From: Planctomycetota bacterium
GTDB taxonomy: Bacteria; Planctomycetota; Phycisphaerae; Phycisphaerales; Phycisphaeraceae
DNA: 32,563 nt
Direction of reading: 5' to 3'
NCBI GenBank assembly: GCA_026386955.1
Contig: JAPLMQ010000291.1
Span: 1 to 32,563 of the forward strand
Below the pieces are notes generated by a model. The model saw only the letters and a list, made by a program, of their open reading frames with translations, was not told where the DNA came from and ran no database searches. A program made the position numbers and the translations under genes. This document shows positions 1 to 7,739 of the stretch, in pieces (within the stretch, counting starts at the first letter, position 1; every line of letters starts with the position of its first letter).

Positions 1-1
1 C

Positions 2-1429
2 GCCGACGCGGGCGCGAACTTCTCGCCCCACGCCGGCGCGCCGTACGTCGGCGACGCGAACAAGTACATCACCGTCTTCCGCCAGGAGGGCATGACGATG
101 CCCTGGGGCGAGGACTACATCTGGCAGATCCCCGTGGGGTCGCAGCAGATGAACTTCCTACAGACCGACATGTTCCGCGCGGGGCTGCGCTACGGCCCGC
201 CGACGCGGGCGATCCAGATGTACGTCATGCCCCACTGGCCGGGCAACACGCTCGCGGGCTGGCGGCGGCAGTTCTACGGCGTGCTCGGCAGCGGCGCGCG
301 GATCATCAACCTATTCGAGTTCCGCCCCGTGCAGGCGGCCTACACCGAGAACCACGTCTCGCTGCCCGAGATGTTCCTCGAGGTCCGCAAGGGGCTCTTC
401 GAGCTCGGCGGCTTCGAGGACATCGTGCAGGACGGCCACGTCCGCTGGGGCGACGTCGCGCTCTGGTACAGCCAGACGGGCGACATCTGGGGCAACCCCC
501 ACCCGCGCGGGGCGGCGAAGCGGTCGCTCTACGTCGCCATCCGGCATCAGCAGGTTCCGCTCGACATCGTCGACGAGGAGGACGCGCTCAAGGGCACGCT
601 CAAGACCTACCACGCGCTCTACCTCACCGATTCCAATGTGAGCACCGCAGCGTCGAAGGCGATCGCGGCGTGGGTCGCCGACGGCGGGCGGCTGTTCGCC
701 ACCGCCGGCGCGGGGATGTTCGACGAATACAACGCGCCCAACACGGTGATGCGCGAGCTGCTGGGCGTCGACCAGCAAAGCCTCGAGGACTCCGGGCTGG
801 TGATCCAGTTCGAGAAGCAGGATCTGCCCTTCGCCAAGCCCGTCGCGCAGGTCACATGGAACGGCGGCGCGGGCGAGCGGAAGCTGGATGTCTACGGGAC
901 GATCAGCAAGGTGAAGCTCTTCCAGCCCGAGGGCGACAAGATGAAGACCACGACGCAGATCCAGGGCAAGTTCGCCGACGGCTCGCCCGCGGTCACCGTG
1001 CGCCGCTACGGCAAGGGCTTGACGACCTACTGCGCCTTCCTCCCGAGCCTGACTTACTTCAAGCCGGCGATTCCGCTCCGCCCCGTCGACCGCGGCAGCA
1101 CCGACGACGCGATGGCCCACCTGATCCCCACCGCCTTCGACGCCGGCGCGGACGAGCTCATCGGCTCGGTCGTCGCCGACTTGCCCCGCGCGGTGGTCTG
1201 CTCCGAGAAGCTCGTGCAGGCGAGCATCCTCGACGGCCCCAAGGGCGTGCTGATCCCGCTGGTGAACTGGAGCGCCGGCCCGGTGAAGGGGCTGAAGGTC
1301 ACGCTCACCGGGAAGTTCCCCGGCAAGGCGACGCTCGCGGGCGGAGGCAAGGTCGCCGTCGCCGCCGACAACGACAAGACGGTGCTGACGCTCGACCTCG
1401 ACGTCGCGGACGCGATCGTGCTGCGGTGA
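2..1429 (+). CDS. Glycoside hydrolase family 42-like protein, 3' part (5' end outside window)
   Basis: The frame is open from the left edge, so the gene starts outside the window and only about the last 475 residues are visible. The first part contains aromatic- and acid-rich segments typical of a (beta/alpha)8 glycosidase (EDYIWQIP, MYVMPHWPGNT, IINLFEF). A glutamine-amidotransferase-like Rossmann segment follows, with a GWxADGGRL-type strand (AAWVADGGRLFATAGAG), as in the trimerisation domain of GH42 beta-galactosidases. The last ~90 residues look like a small beta domain ending in DAIVLR. The family assignment rests on domain order and is inference; the catalytic acid residues cannot be placed because the start is missing. 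The substrate is unknown. It converges on the next gene, 46 bp away, across a short GC-rich hairpin. Confidence 0.6.
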   Translation, partial: ADAGANFSPHAGAPYVGDANKYITVFRQEGMTMPWGEDYIWQIPVGSQQMNFLQTDMFRAGLRYGPPTRAIQMYVMPHWPGNTLAGWRRQFYGVLGSGARIINLFEFRPVQAAYTENHVSLPEMFLEVRKGLFELGGFEDIVQDGHVRWGDVALWYSQTGDIWGNPHPRGAAKRSLYVAIRHQQVPLDIVDEEDALKGTLKTYHALYLTDSNVSTAASKAIAAWVADGGRLFATAGAGMFDEYNAPNTVMRELLGVDQQSLEDSGLVIQFEKQDLPFAKPVAQVTWNGGAGERKLDVYGTISKVKLFQPEGDKMKTTTQIQGKFADGSPAVTVRRYGKGLTTYCAFLPSLTYFKPAIPLRPVDRGSTDDAMAHLIPTAFDAGADELIGSVVADLPRAVVCSEKLVQASILDGPKGVLIPLVNWSAGPVKGLKVTLTGKFPGKATLAGGGKVAVAADNDKTVLTLDLDVADAIVLR

Positions 1430-1430
1430 G

Positions 1431-1452
1431 GCGAGGCGCCGGCCGGCCTCGC
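1431..1452. terminator. GC-rich hairpin between convergent genes
   Basis: GCGAGGC (1431-1437) and GCCTCGC (1446-1452) form a 7-bp perfect stem with an 8-nt loop, directly after the stop of the left gene and just before the end of the converging gene. There is no T-tract, so an intrinsic terminator is only possible, not shown. Confidence 0.35.
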
Positions 1453-1475
1453 GGCCTCCGGCTTCACGACGTGGG

Positions 1476-3131
1476 TCATCCGACCGATGTGACCGCGGCC
1501 GCGTGGCGCCGCTCCATCTCCGCGACCTCCGGCATGGCCGTCGCCTCGCCCTCCCGCCGGCGGCAGATCAGCAGCAGGTCGTGCGATGGATCGTCGGCCC
1601 GCGGGTCGGACATGAAGTCGAACCCGCGCAGGGCGGTCACCTGGTTCACCATCTGCCGCAGGATGTACCGCCGCTCCTGCCCCGCCGTGGGCGACGCCGA
1701 GGCCGACGCGAGCACCTGGGCCTCGGTCCCGCGCGGCGAGGTGATGATGAGCACGCCCCCAGGGCAGAGCGCGCGGTGGGCCTCGCGCAGCAGCCTCGCG
1801 GGGTTGGGGTGGCGCTGCAGCACATCGAGCAGGACGATCAGGTCGGCCCCGCCGTCGGGCAGCGGCAATCGGCGGACGTCGGCCCAGAGTTCGAGGCGGA
1901 GGCCGGTGCTTCCGGGGGCAGCGGGGTATTTCTGTTGCTGGGTGCATCGCCGCGCGAGTTCGACGTGTCCCGGGCGGTCGTCGATCGCGAGGCCGTTGAG
2001 CCCGCGCGAGGCGATCAGGTGCGCCGCCAGTCCGTCGCCGACCCCGACGAGCACGGGGCGTTTCGGCATGCCGATCTGCTGGAGCATGCCGACGACGACG
2101 CCGACGCGGAAGTTCACCCGGGCCTGCGTCGCCGCATCCTTGGTGTAGCGCACCCAATCGCTCTGCTCGAACGCGGGGGCCGGAGCCGACTTCTCCGGGC
2201 TCGCCGCGACCCCCGTCGCCGCCGGGCCGAACCAGCGCTGGTTCCACAACAACGGGGTCCCGGCGTATCGCCTCGCGACGTCTTCCAGATCCGGCGCGAG
2301 CCGGCTGAAGCCCCACTTGGCCTCGAAGAGTTCCAGCGTCTTGCGCACGCCGCCGGCCGAGTCGGCCTCGGTGTCGCGGTTCTTGCGGAAGGTGTGGAAG
2401 TGGATGAACTCGATGTCGGGCACCGCCAGCGCCCGCCACCCGCGGAGCAGGGCCATCAGCCCCAGGTCCTCGGTCTGCCCGCGGAGGAAGCGTTCGTCGT
2501 ACCCGCCCACGTCGTCGTACATCGCCTTCCGGCAGCAGTAGAAGCAGCCCATGATGTGGTCGACCTCGACGGGCTCGACCACGGCGTGGCGGTCCAGCCC
2601 CGAGGCGACGTGGATGTAGCCGTGCGGGTGGAGGACGAAGTCGCCCATGGCGTGGATGGTGCCTTCGGGCAGGAGTTGCTTGGGGCCGACGACGCCGAGG
2701 TTGGCCGGCCCGCGGTCGAAGATTTCGCAGAGGCGCTGGGCCCAGCGCGGGGTGAGGCAGCCGATGTCGCCGTCGAGGCGGACGAGGATGTCGCCCCGGG
2801 CCTGGCGGCAGAGGATGTTGGCGACGCGCGAGAGGTAGCCGCAGTGCGGGGCCTCGGTGAGATGGAGGAACGGCGAGCCGTTGGGCCAGCTCCGCTTCGC
2901 CCAGGCGCGCAACGTGGCGAGGCTGTCGTCGGTCGAGCCGTCGTCGTAGGCGAGGATCTCCAGCGGCGTGGGGTCATCGTGCAGGGTGTCCCAGAGGGTC
3001 TGCAGGAGGAAGCCCAGGAGGTCGTCGGTCCCGCGGATGGAGCTCTCGCGCCCGTTGTTGAAGTTCGGGATGAGGATCGAGACGCGGGGATCCGCGCCGG
3101 CGGCTGCATTATGGGACGCGCGATCGGACAT
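1476..3131 (-). CDS. Glycosyltransferase family 2 / SAM methyltransferase fusion protein
   Basis: This is a 551-residue two-domain protein. Residues ~15-250 are a GT-A glycosyltransferase: VSILIPNFNNG strand, DDGSTDDS (63-70), a DGD metal/nucleotide site (120-122), and a GYDERFLRGQTEDLG acceptor-side segment with its ED pair near 221. Residues ~340-475 are a class I methyltransferase: VGVGDG SAM loop (362-367), acidic strand end AIDD, and LPLPDGGADLIVLLDVLQ followed by LCPGGVLIITSPRG. The protein probably transfers a sugar and methylates it or a neighbouring group during surface glycan synthesis; donor and acceptor are unknown. Its start lies 52 bp after the asnB stop on the same strand. No Shine-Dalgarno is visible, but GATAAT ends 6 nt before the ATG, so it may be transcribed separately as a leaderless mRNA. 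Domain calls are firm; the role is inference. Confidence 0.85.
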   Translation of the reverse strand: MSDRASHNAAAGADPRVSILIPNFNNGRESSIRGTDDLLGFLLQTLWDTLHDDPTPLEILAYDDGSTDDSLATLRAWAKRSWPNGSPFLHLTEAPHCGYLSRVANILCRQARGDILVRLDGDIGCLTPRWAQRLCEIFDRGPANLGVVGPKQLLPEGTIHAMGDFVLHPHGYIHVASGLDRHAVVEPVEVDHIMGCFYCCRKAMYDDVGGYDERFLRGQTEDLGLMALLRGWRALAVPDIEFIHFHTFRKNRDTEADSAGGVRKTLELFEAKWGFSRLAPDLEDVARRYAGTPLLWNQRWFGPAATGVAASPEKSAPAPAFEQSDWVRYTKDAATQARVNFRVGVVVGMLQQIGMPKRPVLVGVGDGLAAHLIASRGLNGLAIDDRPGHVELARRCTQQQKYPAAPGSTGLRLELWADVRRLPLPDGGADLIVLLDVLQRHPNPARLLREAHRALCPGGVLIITSPRGTEAQVLASASASPTAGQERRYILRQMVNQVTALRGFDFMSDPRADDPSHDLLLICRRREGEATAMPEVAEMERRHAAAVTSVG

Positions 3132-3137
3132 GACGGG

Positions 3138-3143
3138 ATTATC
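3138..3143 (-). promoter_or_regulatory. -10-like GATAAT directly before the GT2-methyltransferase start
   Basis: On the minus strand CCGATAAT ends 6 nt before the ATG at 3131. A transcription start 6-7 nt after GATAAT would fall on the start codon, giving a leaderless mRNA. No convincing -35 box is visible. The same CCGATAAT octamer also precedes asnB. Confidence 0.35.
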
Positions 3144-3183
3144 GGAAGTTCCCCGCCCGGGGCTTCAGAGGATGGGGCCCCGA

Positions 3184-5529
3184 TCAGGCGACCGTGGCCG
3201 GCCTCGCCGCGGGCTGGCAGCGGACGATCAGCACCGCCCGGTCGGGGGCGAGCGACGGGGCCTGGTAGCCCTTGATGAGGAAGGCCTTGCCGAGCCCTTC
3301 GAGCAAGGCCTTGGCCCGGTCGGCCTGGGCGCCCGCGAATGGGGCGACGATCAAGATCGTCGGCGAACCGGCAGCCACCTTAGCCCCCTCGCCGGCCAAC
3401 AGGTTCAGGGCCGCGTCAAGCCCGACGCAGACCAAGTCGGGCGACGCCGCGCCCGCGGCATCCGCGGCCGACTCCGACTCCACCGGTGCCAACCCACATC
3501 CTCTCGCGAGGAACGCGAACCAGCCCGCGTCGTCGCCGCGCAGCCGGACGCGGGCGCCCGCGGGGAAGTTGCCCATCGCCTGGCAGAACCAGCGCGACTC
3601 CGCCAGCGCCAGCGGGTCCTGCGCGCGAAGGGCGTCCTGCCACGGCCCGCGCGCCGACGCCGGCGTCTCACCAACCTTTGCCGCGGCCTCCCCGCCTCGT
3701 GCCGCCTCCCCCGGCCACACCCCGATGTACGCCTCGAACTGCTTCGCCCAGCGCGACAGCATCAGGCTGTAGTAGACCGGCATCAGCGCCCCGGCGTTGT
3801 ACTTTCCCGCCCGCAAAAAGTCGCGCCACCCCTGCGAATAGAGCGATCCCGTCTGCCCGTCCGTCTCGCGGAACTGCTTCGCCAGCAGCGCCGCCGAGCC
3901 CGCGACCCATTTCTCCAGCGGGGGCGTGAACCCGCGCTTCGGGCGATCGATCGCCTCCGCGGGGACGTACCGGCGCGCGAGCTCCATCAGGATCCACTTG
4001 TTCTTCCCGTCGCGCACCTTCATCTCGTTGGGCAGCGAGAGCATGAAGTCGACCACGCGGTCGTCGAGCAGCGGGTTGCGGGCCTCGAGGCTGGCCGACA
4101 TGGTCATGCGCTCCTCGAGGAGGATCAGGTAGTCCGCGAGGTTGGTCTTGAGGTCGGTGTAGAGCAGGTTGTTCAGTCGGCCGCGCGGATGATGCCGGTC
4201 CCAGAACGGGAGCAGGTCGTCGGCCGGCCCCGCGGCGTGGGCAATCGCATCCTTGAAGCCCGGGGAGAGGATCACCTCCCGCGCCCCGCGCCAGGGCACG
4301 AAGCTGGAATGGTTCAGGTGCTGCACCAGGTCGTCGACGGGCGGCGCGTAGGTCGACGCCGGGCCCGCGGGCGTCTGCAGAATCCAGTTGTAGCGCCCCG
4401 GGTAGCCGGCCGCGAGCTCGTCGCCCCCCTGCCCCGAGAGCACGACCACCAGATCCTCGCGGGCGAGCTGCGCCAGCCGGCGCATCGAGAAGACCGTGAA
4501 GTTCCCGTACGGCTCGTCAAGGAACGGCACGACGTCGTCGAGCATCGCGGGGAAGTCGTCGCCGCGGACGGGCCTGCTCTGCCAAAGGCATTTGTGCCGG
4601 CGGGCGACCATCTCCGCGAACGGCAGTTCGTTGTGGGCCTCGCTCTCGTCGAAGCCGATCGAGAACGCCCGCACCGGCTCGGCCGAGACCTTCGCCGCCA
4701 AGGCCGTCACCAGCGAGGAGTCGATCCCCCCGCTGAGCAGGCAGCCGATCGGCACGTCGCTCACCAGCCTGCTCCGCACCGCGTCGGTCAGCAGCGCGTC
4801 GAGCTCGTCGAGCGCCTCCTCCGGCTTGGCGGGCGTCGCGCGGGGCTGAAAATCCCAGTAGGAGCGTACGTCGAATTGCCACTTGCCTGGGCCCGCGTCG
4901 AGCCGGAGCATCGTGCCCGCTCGCAGCTTCGAGATGCCCTGGAAGATCGTCCGCGGCGCGGGGATGTAGCCCCGCCCGAAGTAGCAGTCGAGCGCGACGG
5001 GGTCGATGTCGAACCGCCGCCCGAGATAGGCCAGCACGGCCTTCAACTCGCTCGCGAAGACGATCTGCCGGTCGTCCGCGTGCCAGTAGAGCGGCTTCTT
5101 GCCTAGGCGGTCGCGCACCAGCAGAAGCTTGCGCTGGCGATCGTCCCAATGCCCAAACGCGAACATCCCGTGGAAATCCGTAACCGCGTCGGGCCCGTGG
5201 GCGTTGAGCCCATGGAAGACGACTTCCGTGTCGCAGCGGGTGGTGAAGTCCGCGCCCTCCGCGGCGTAGCGCTTGCGGAGCTCCTGGAAGTTGTAGACCT
5301 CGCCGTTGTAGACCAGCGCGAAGCGTTCGTCGGGCGAGACGGCGGGTTGCTGCCCGTGCGTGAGGTCGAGGACCTTGAGCCGGCGATGGGCGAAGGCGAC
5401 GCCGGGGCGGGACCAAATGCCGGCTTCGTCGGGCCCGCGATGGATGAGCGTGTCGCGCGCCGCGAGGACGCTGGCGAGGTCAATCTGACCCGCGGGATCA
5501 CGCAACACGACGCCGAAGATGCCGCACAC
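3184..5529 (-). CDS. asnB: Asparagine synthase (glutamine-hydrolysing) with C-terminal extension
   Basis: This amidotransferase makes an amide from a carboxylate, ATP and glutamine: asparagine from aspartate in the classic enzyme, or a sugar/glycan amide in cell-surface clusters. The start is the GTG at 5529 because it places the catalytic Cys at position 2 (MCGIFGVV). The N-terminal Ntn glutaminase spans ~1-200 (RRLKVLDL, YNGEVYN, DTEV, RDRLGKKPLYW). The synthetase half carries the PP-loop SGGIDSS (266-272) and SGQGGDEL. Family members usually end near residue 620-650, but this one has 781 residues. The last ~140 are an alanine-rich, Rossmann-like stretch I do not recognise (PDLVCVGLDAALNLL, SPTILIVAP). 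It lies between a glycosyltransferase-methyltransferase and a flagellin gene, which favours a surface-glycan role over plain asparagine supply; that is inference. Confidence 0.93.
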   Translation of the reverse strand: MCGIFGVVLRDPAGQIDLASVLAARDTLIHRGPDEAGIWSRPGVAFAHRRLKVLDLTHGQQPAVSPDERFALVYNGEVYNFQELRKRYAAEGADFTTRCDTEVVFHGLNAHGPDAVTDFHGMFAFGHWDDRQRKLLLVRDRLGKKPLYWHADDRQIVFASELKAVLAYLGRRFDIDPVALDCYFGRGYIPAPRTIFQGISKLRAGTMLRLDAGPGKWQFDVRSYWDFQPRATPAKPEEALDELDALLTDAVRSRLVSDVPIGCLLSGGIDSSLVTALAAKVSAEPVRAFSIGFDESEAHNELPFAEMVARRHKCLWQSRPVRGDDFPAMLDDVVPFLDEPYGNFTVFSMRRLAQLAREDLVVVLSGQGGDELAAGYPGRYNWILQTPAGPASTYAPPVDDLVQHLNHSSFVPWRGAREVILSPGFKDAIAHAAGPADDLLPFWDRHHPRGRLNNLLYTDLKTNLADYLILLEERMTMSASLEARNPLLDDRVVDFMLSLPNEMKVRDGKNKWILMELARRYVPAEAIDRPKRGFTPPLEKWVAGSAALLAKQFRETDGQTGSLYSQGWRDFLRAGKYNAGALMPVYYSLMLSRWAKQFEAYIGVWPGEAARGGEAAAKVGETPASARGPWQDALRAQDPLALAESRWFCQAMGNFPAGARVRLRGDDAGWFAFLARGCGLAPVESESAADAAGAASPDLVCVGLDAALNLLAGEGAKVAAGSPTILIVAPFAGAQADRAKALLEGLGKAFLIKGYQAPSLAPDRAVLIVRCQPAARPATVA

Positions 5530-5563
5530 AGGGTGGCTCCGCTGTCAGTCCGGGAACGAAGTT

Positions 5564-5590
5564 ATTATCGGCCCAACCCGGACAAAAAAA
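5564..5590 (-). promoter_or_regulatory. Candidate asnB promoter (GCCGATAAT -10 region)
   Basis: Upstream of asnB the minus strand reads GCCGATAATAAC. GATAAT (5564-5569) is a good sigma-70-type -10 box 34 nt before the GTG. The octamer GCCGATAA (5565-5572) is also the exact -10 of sigma-28 promoters, and 11 nt upstream lies CTTTTTTT, which only partly matches TAAAGTTT. The T-run is the same one that ends the flagellin terminator. Confidence 0.35.
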
Positions 5591-5618
5591 GAAGCGGCGA
5601 TCCGTGGATCGCCGCTTC
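5584..5618 (-). terminator. Intrinsic terminator of the intact flagellin gene
   Basis: A 12-13 bp perfect stem (5591-5603 pairing with 5606-5618, built on GAAGCGGCGATCC) is followed on the minus strand by seven U residues (A-run 5584-5590). It begins 55 bp after the flagellin stop and points the same way. Confidence 0.9.
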
Positions 5619-5673
5619 CGCATCAGTGATCGGATGCCCGCTCTGGCGAGGGGGCGCTCCTCTCATAGACGGT

Positions 5674-7176
5674 TTAGCCTTGCAGCAGCTTGAGGACCTG
5701 CTGGGGCTGGCTGTTGGAGAGCTGCAACACCTGCGTCGCGGCGCTCACGAGGATCTGCGACCGGGTCAACTGCGCCGTTTCCGTGGCGAAGTCGGTGTCG
5801 CGGATCGAGCTTTCGGCGGCGCTGGTGTTTTCCAGGGCGACGCCCAAGGAACGGATGGTCGCGCCCACGACGTTCGACTGGAACGCGCCCAGTCGGCCGC
5901 GGAGGCTGGAAACCTGGTCGATCGCCGCGTTGACGACCTTCTGGGCCGACTCGAGGTTGCCGTCGACGACGTTGTTGGCCTGGCCCGAGCCGAGGGTGCT
6001 CAGGTAGCCGTCGTTGACGTTGCCCAGGTTGCGGCTGGCGACGTTGCCGATGCCGATGCTGACCTGGTTGAGGATGTCGACGTTGGGGCCGAGGTTGAAC
6101 TTCGCGCCGCCGCCGGTGATGGTGAAGGCGGTGAAGCTCGTGAGGCTCTGGGCTCCGCCGGCGCTGAGCGTGAGGCTCAGGTCGAGGTAGTCGGTGTTGA
6201 TCTTGGCGGTGCGGCCCTTGCTGGTGGCCGAGATGCCGTTGACCGTGGCGCCGACGTCCTGCCCGGCGTCGCGGACCGCGTTGGTCAGGGCGCTGAAGGC
6301 GGTGGCGGTGGCGGTGTCGAGCCCGTTCTCGCTCGTCGAGCTGGCGAAGGCGATGGAGCCCGCCTGTCCGCCGAGGTTGGTGAGCTTGAAGGAGACGAAC
6401 TGGTCGGAGCCGAACTCCGTGCTCTTGACCTTGATGATGTTGCCGCTGGCGGTCGCGGAGACGCCGGTGACGGAGGCGAAGGTGTTCACGGCCGAGGCGA
6501 TCGCGGTGAGCGTGGTGCCCGAGGCGAAGCTGAAGGCGCGGGAGCCCTTGGCGCCGGCGAGCTCGAAGGTGAGGCGGGCGTCGGAGTTGGTCAGGTCAAG
6601 AGACGTGCCGCCGGTGGAGAGGAAGACCGTGCCGTGCTGCGCCGAGTTGGTGACGACGACCTGGACGTTGCGGGTGTCGCCGGTCTCGAGCTTGGCGGCG
6701 TTGATCTGGAAGTCCTGGACGTTGACGTTCTGGCCCGAGACGGTGAAGTCGTAGGTGCCGTTGAGGAGCTTGACGCCCTCGAAGCTGGTGGTCGAGGCGA
6801 TGCGGTCGATGGTCTGCAGGATCGAGTCGACCTGCAACTGGTTGGCCTGGCGCTCCTCGCCGCTCAAGCCGGCCTGGTTGGCCGACTGGCCGACGAGGCC
6901 CTGGACCTGGAGCAGCAGGGAGTTGACTTCCTGCAGGCCGCCTTCAGCGATGTTCACGACCTGGTCGGCGCGCTGGGCGTTGCCGACGGCGGCGGTGATG
7001 GCGGCCTTCTCGGACCTGAGCTTCTCGCTCGCGATCAGGCCGGCGGGGTTATCGGCCCCGCGGTTGATCGCCAAACCGGTGCTGAGGCGTTCGAGGGAAT
7101 GCTGGAGCGCCTTGTTCTGCGTGCCGAGGATGCGCTGTGCCAGAAGAGAGCTGACGTTCGTGTTGATGCGACTCAT
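5674..7176 (-). CDS. fliC: Flagellin
   Basis: This is the structural subunit of the flagellar filament, exported through the flagellar type III system. The 500-residue product has the conserved N-terminal D0/D1 region (MSRINTNVSSLLAQR, LSTGLAINRGADNPAGLIAS, the helix around ADQVVNIAEGGLQEV, QLQVDSILQTIDRIA). A variable Ser/Thr/Ala-rich middle includes a flagellin-insertion-type repeat near FKLTNLGGQAGSIAF. The intact C-terminal D1/D0 follows (VVNAAIDQVSSLRGRLGAFQ, NTSAAESSIRDTDFATETA, ILVSAATQVLQLSN, ending LLQG). An in-frame ATG exists 36 nt upstream, but the start at 7176 has the typical MSRINTN terminus and a perfect GGAGG seven bases before it. A strong terminator follows. It is a paralogue of the damaged gene at 7740-9034. 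Confidence 0.96.
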   Translation of the reverse strand: MSRINTNVSSLLAQRILGTQNKALQHSLERLSTGLAINRGADNPAGLIASEKLRSEKAAITAAVGNAQRADQVVNIAEGGLQEVNSLLLQVQGLVGQSANQAGLSGEERQANQLQVDSILQTIDRIASTTSFEGVKLLNGTYDFTVSGQNVNVQDFQINAAKLETGDTRNVQVVVTNSAQHGTVFLSTGGTSLDLTNSDARLTFELAGAKGSRAFSFASGTTLTAIASAVNTFASVTGVSATASGNIIKVKSTEFGSDQFVSFKLTNLGGQAGSIAFASSTSENGLDTATATAFSALTNAVRDAGQDVGATVNGISATSKGRTAKINTDYLDLSLTLSAGGAQSLTSFTAFTITGGGAKFNLGPNVDILNQVSIGIGNVASRNLGNVNDGYLSTLGSGQANNVVDGNLESAQKVVNAAIDQVSSLRGRLGAFQSNVVGATIRSLGVALENTSAAESSIRDTDFATETAQLTRSQILVSAATQVLQLSNSQPQQVLKLLQG

Positions 7177-7739
7177 GAAAAAGTCCTCCGTGAGCTTTGA
7201 GGTGCGTGACACGCCTTGCGGCGCCGGGCTCCATGCCCCAATGTGTTTTCAGATCACTCCGAATCCGATTTGATGCTTCAGACGCAGACTTGTGGTTTCC
7301 AATCCTGATGCTTCAAGACCGATTGGCCCTCCGGCCCGGTCGCGTAATCACATGGGCACGCTCCTTTCGGGCGGAGCGCCCCGAATTCGCGGCGGGGCCC
7401 GCCCGTGAGCCCATTCATTCCTGTCGTGCACCGTGGCCATCCCTGACTCCGATGGGTTGCATTTCGCTATGGGAGTTTCGGTGCGCCGGGCTTGCGTCGA
7501 GCACTCGCCGCAGGAAGTTTTTTTATCGGACGACCTTGGCATGGCCCGTCTCCGCCGCGCAGACATTGCGTGGCCGGATGATGCGATCGGCACAATCCGC
7601 GCGACCCTTAACATCCGCACAGACGGAATATTTCCCCCAGGCCTCACAGACGGACCTTCCCCACGCGCGCAGAAAAAAGCCCGGGGACCTTTGCGGGTCC
7701 CCGGGCCGGGGTGAGCTTGAAGAGCCTATGCCTCGTCGA
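7177..7739. other. 563-bp non-coding gap between the two flagellin genes
   Basis: This holds the leader of the intact flagellin, probably its promoter, and the terminator of the damaged one. I see a 10-bp direct repeat TGATGCTTCA (7271-7280 and 7306-7315) and CACAGACGGA twice (near 7618 and 7646). The region is lower in GC than its surroundings. I found no sigma-54 GG-N10-GC pair and no convincing sigma-28 promoter for the flagellin at 7176. No open frame here looks like a gene. Confidence 0.6.
7673..7706 (-). terminator. Intrinsic terminator of the second flagellin gene
   Basis: An 11-bp perfect stem (7679-7689 with 7696-7706, GCCCGGGGACC) is followed on the minus strand by six U residues (A-run 7673-7678). 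It lies about 34 bp after the flagellin stop codon. Confidence 0.92.

Noticed and set aside
5149..7200. A 683-codon plus-strand open frame
   Set aside because: It is antisense to asnB and the flagellin, both certain; no recognisable domain.
7522..7529. TCCGATAA on the minus strand as a sigma-28 promoter for the intact flagellin
   Set aside because: There is no acceptable -35 at 11-bp spacing and it would give a leader of about 350 nt.
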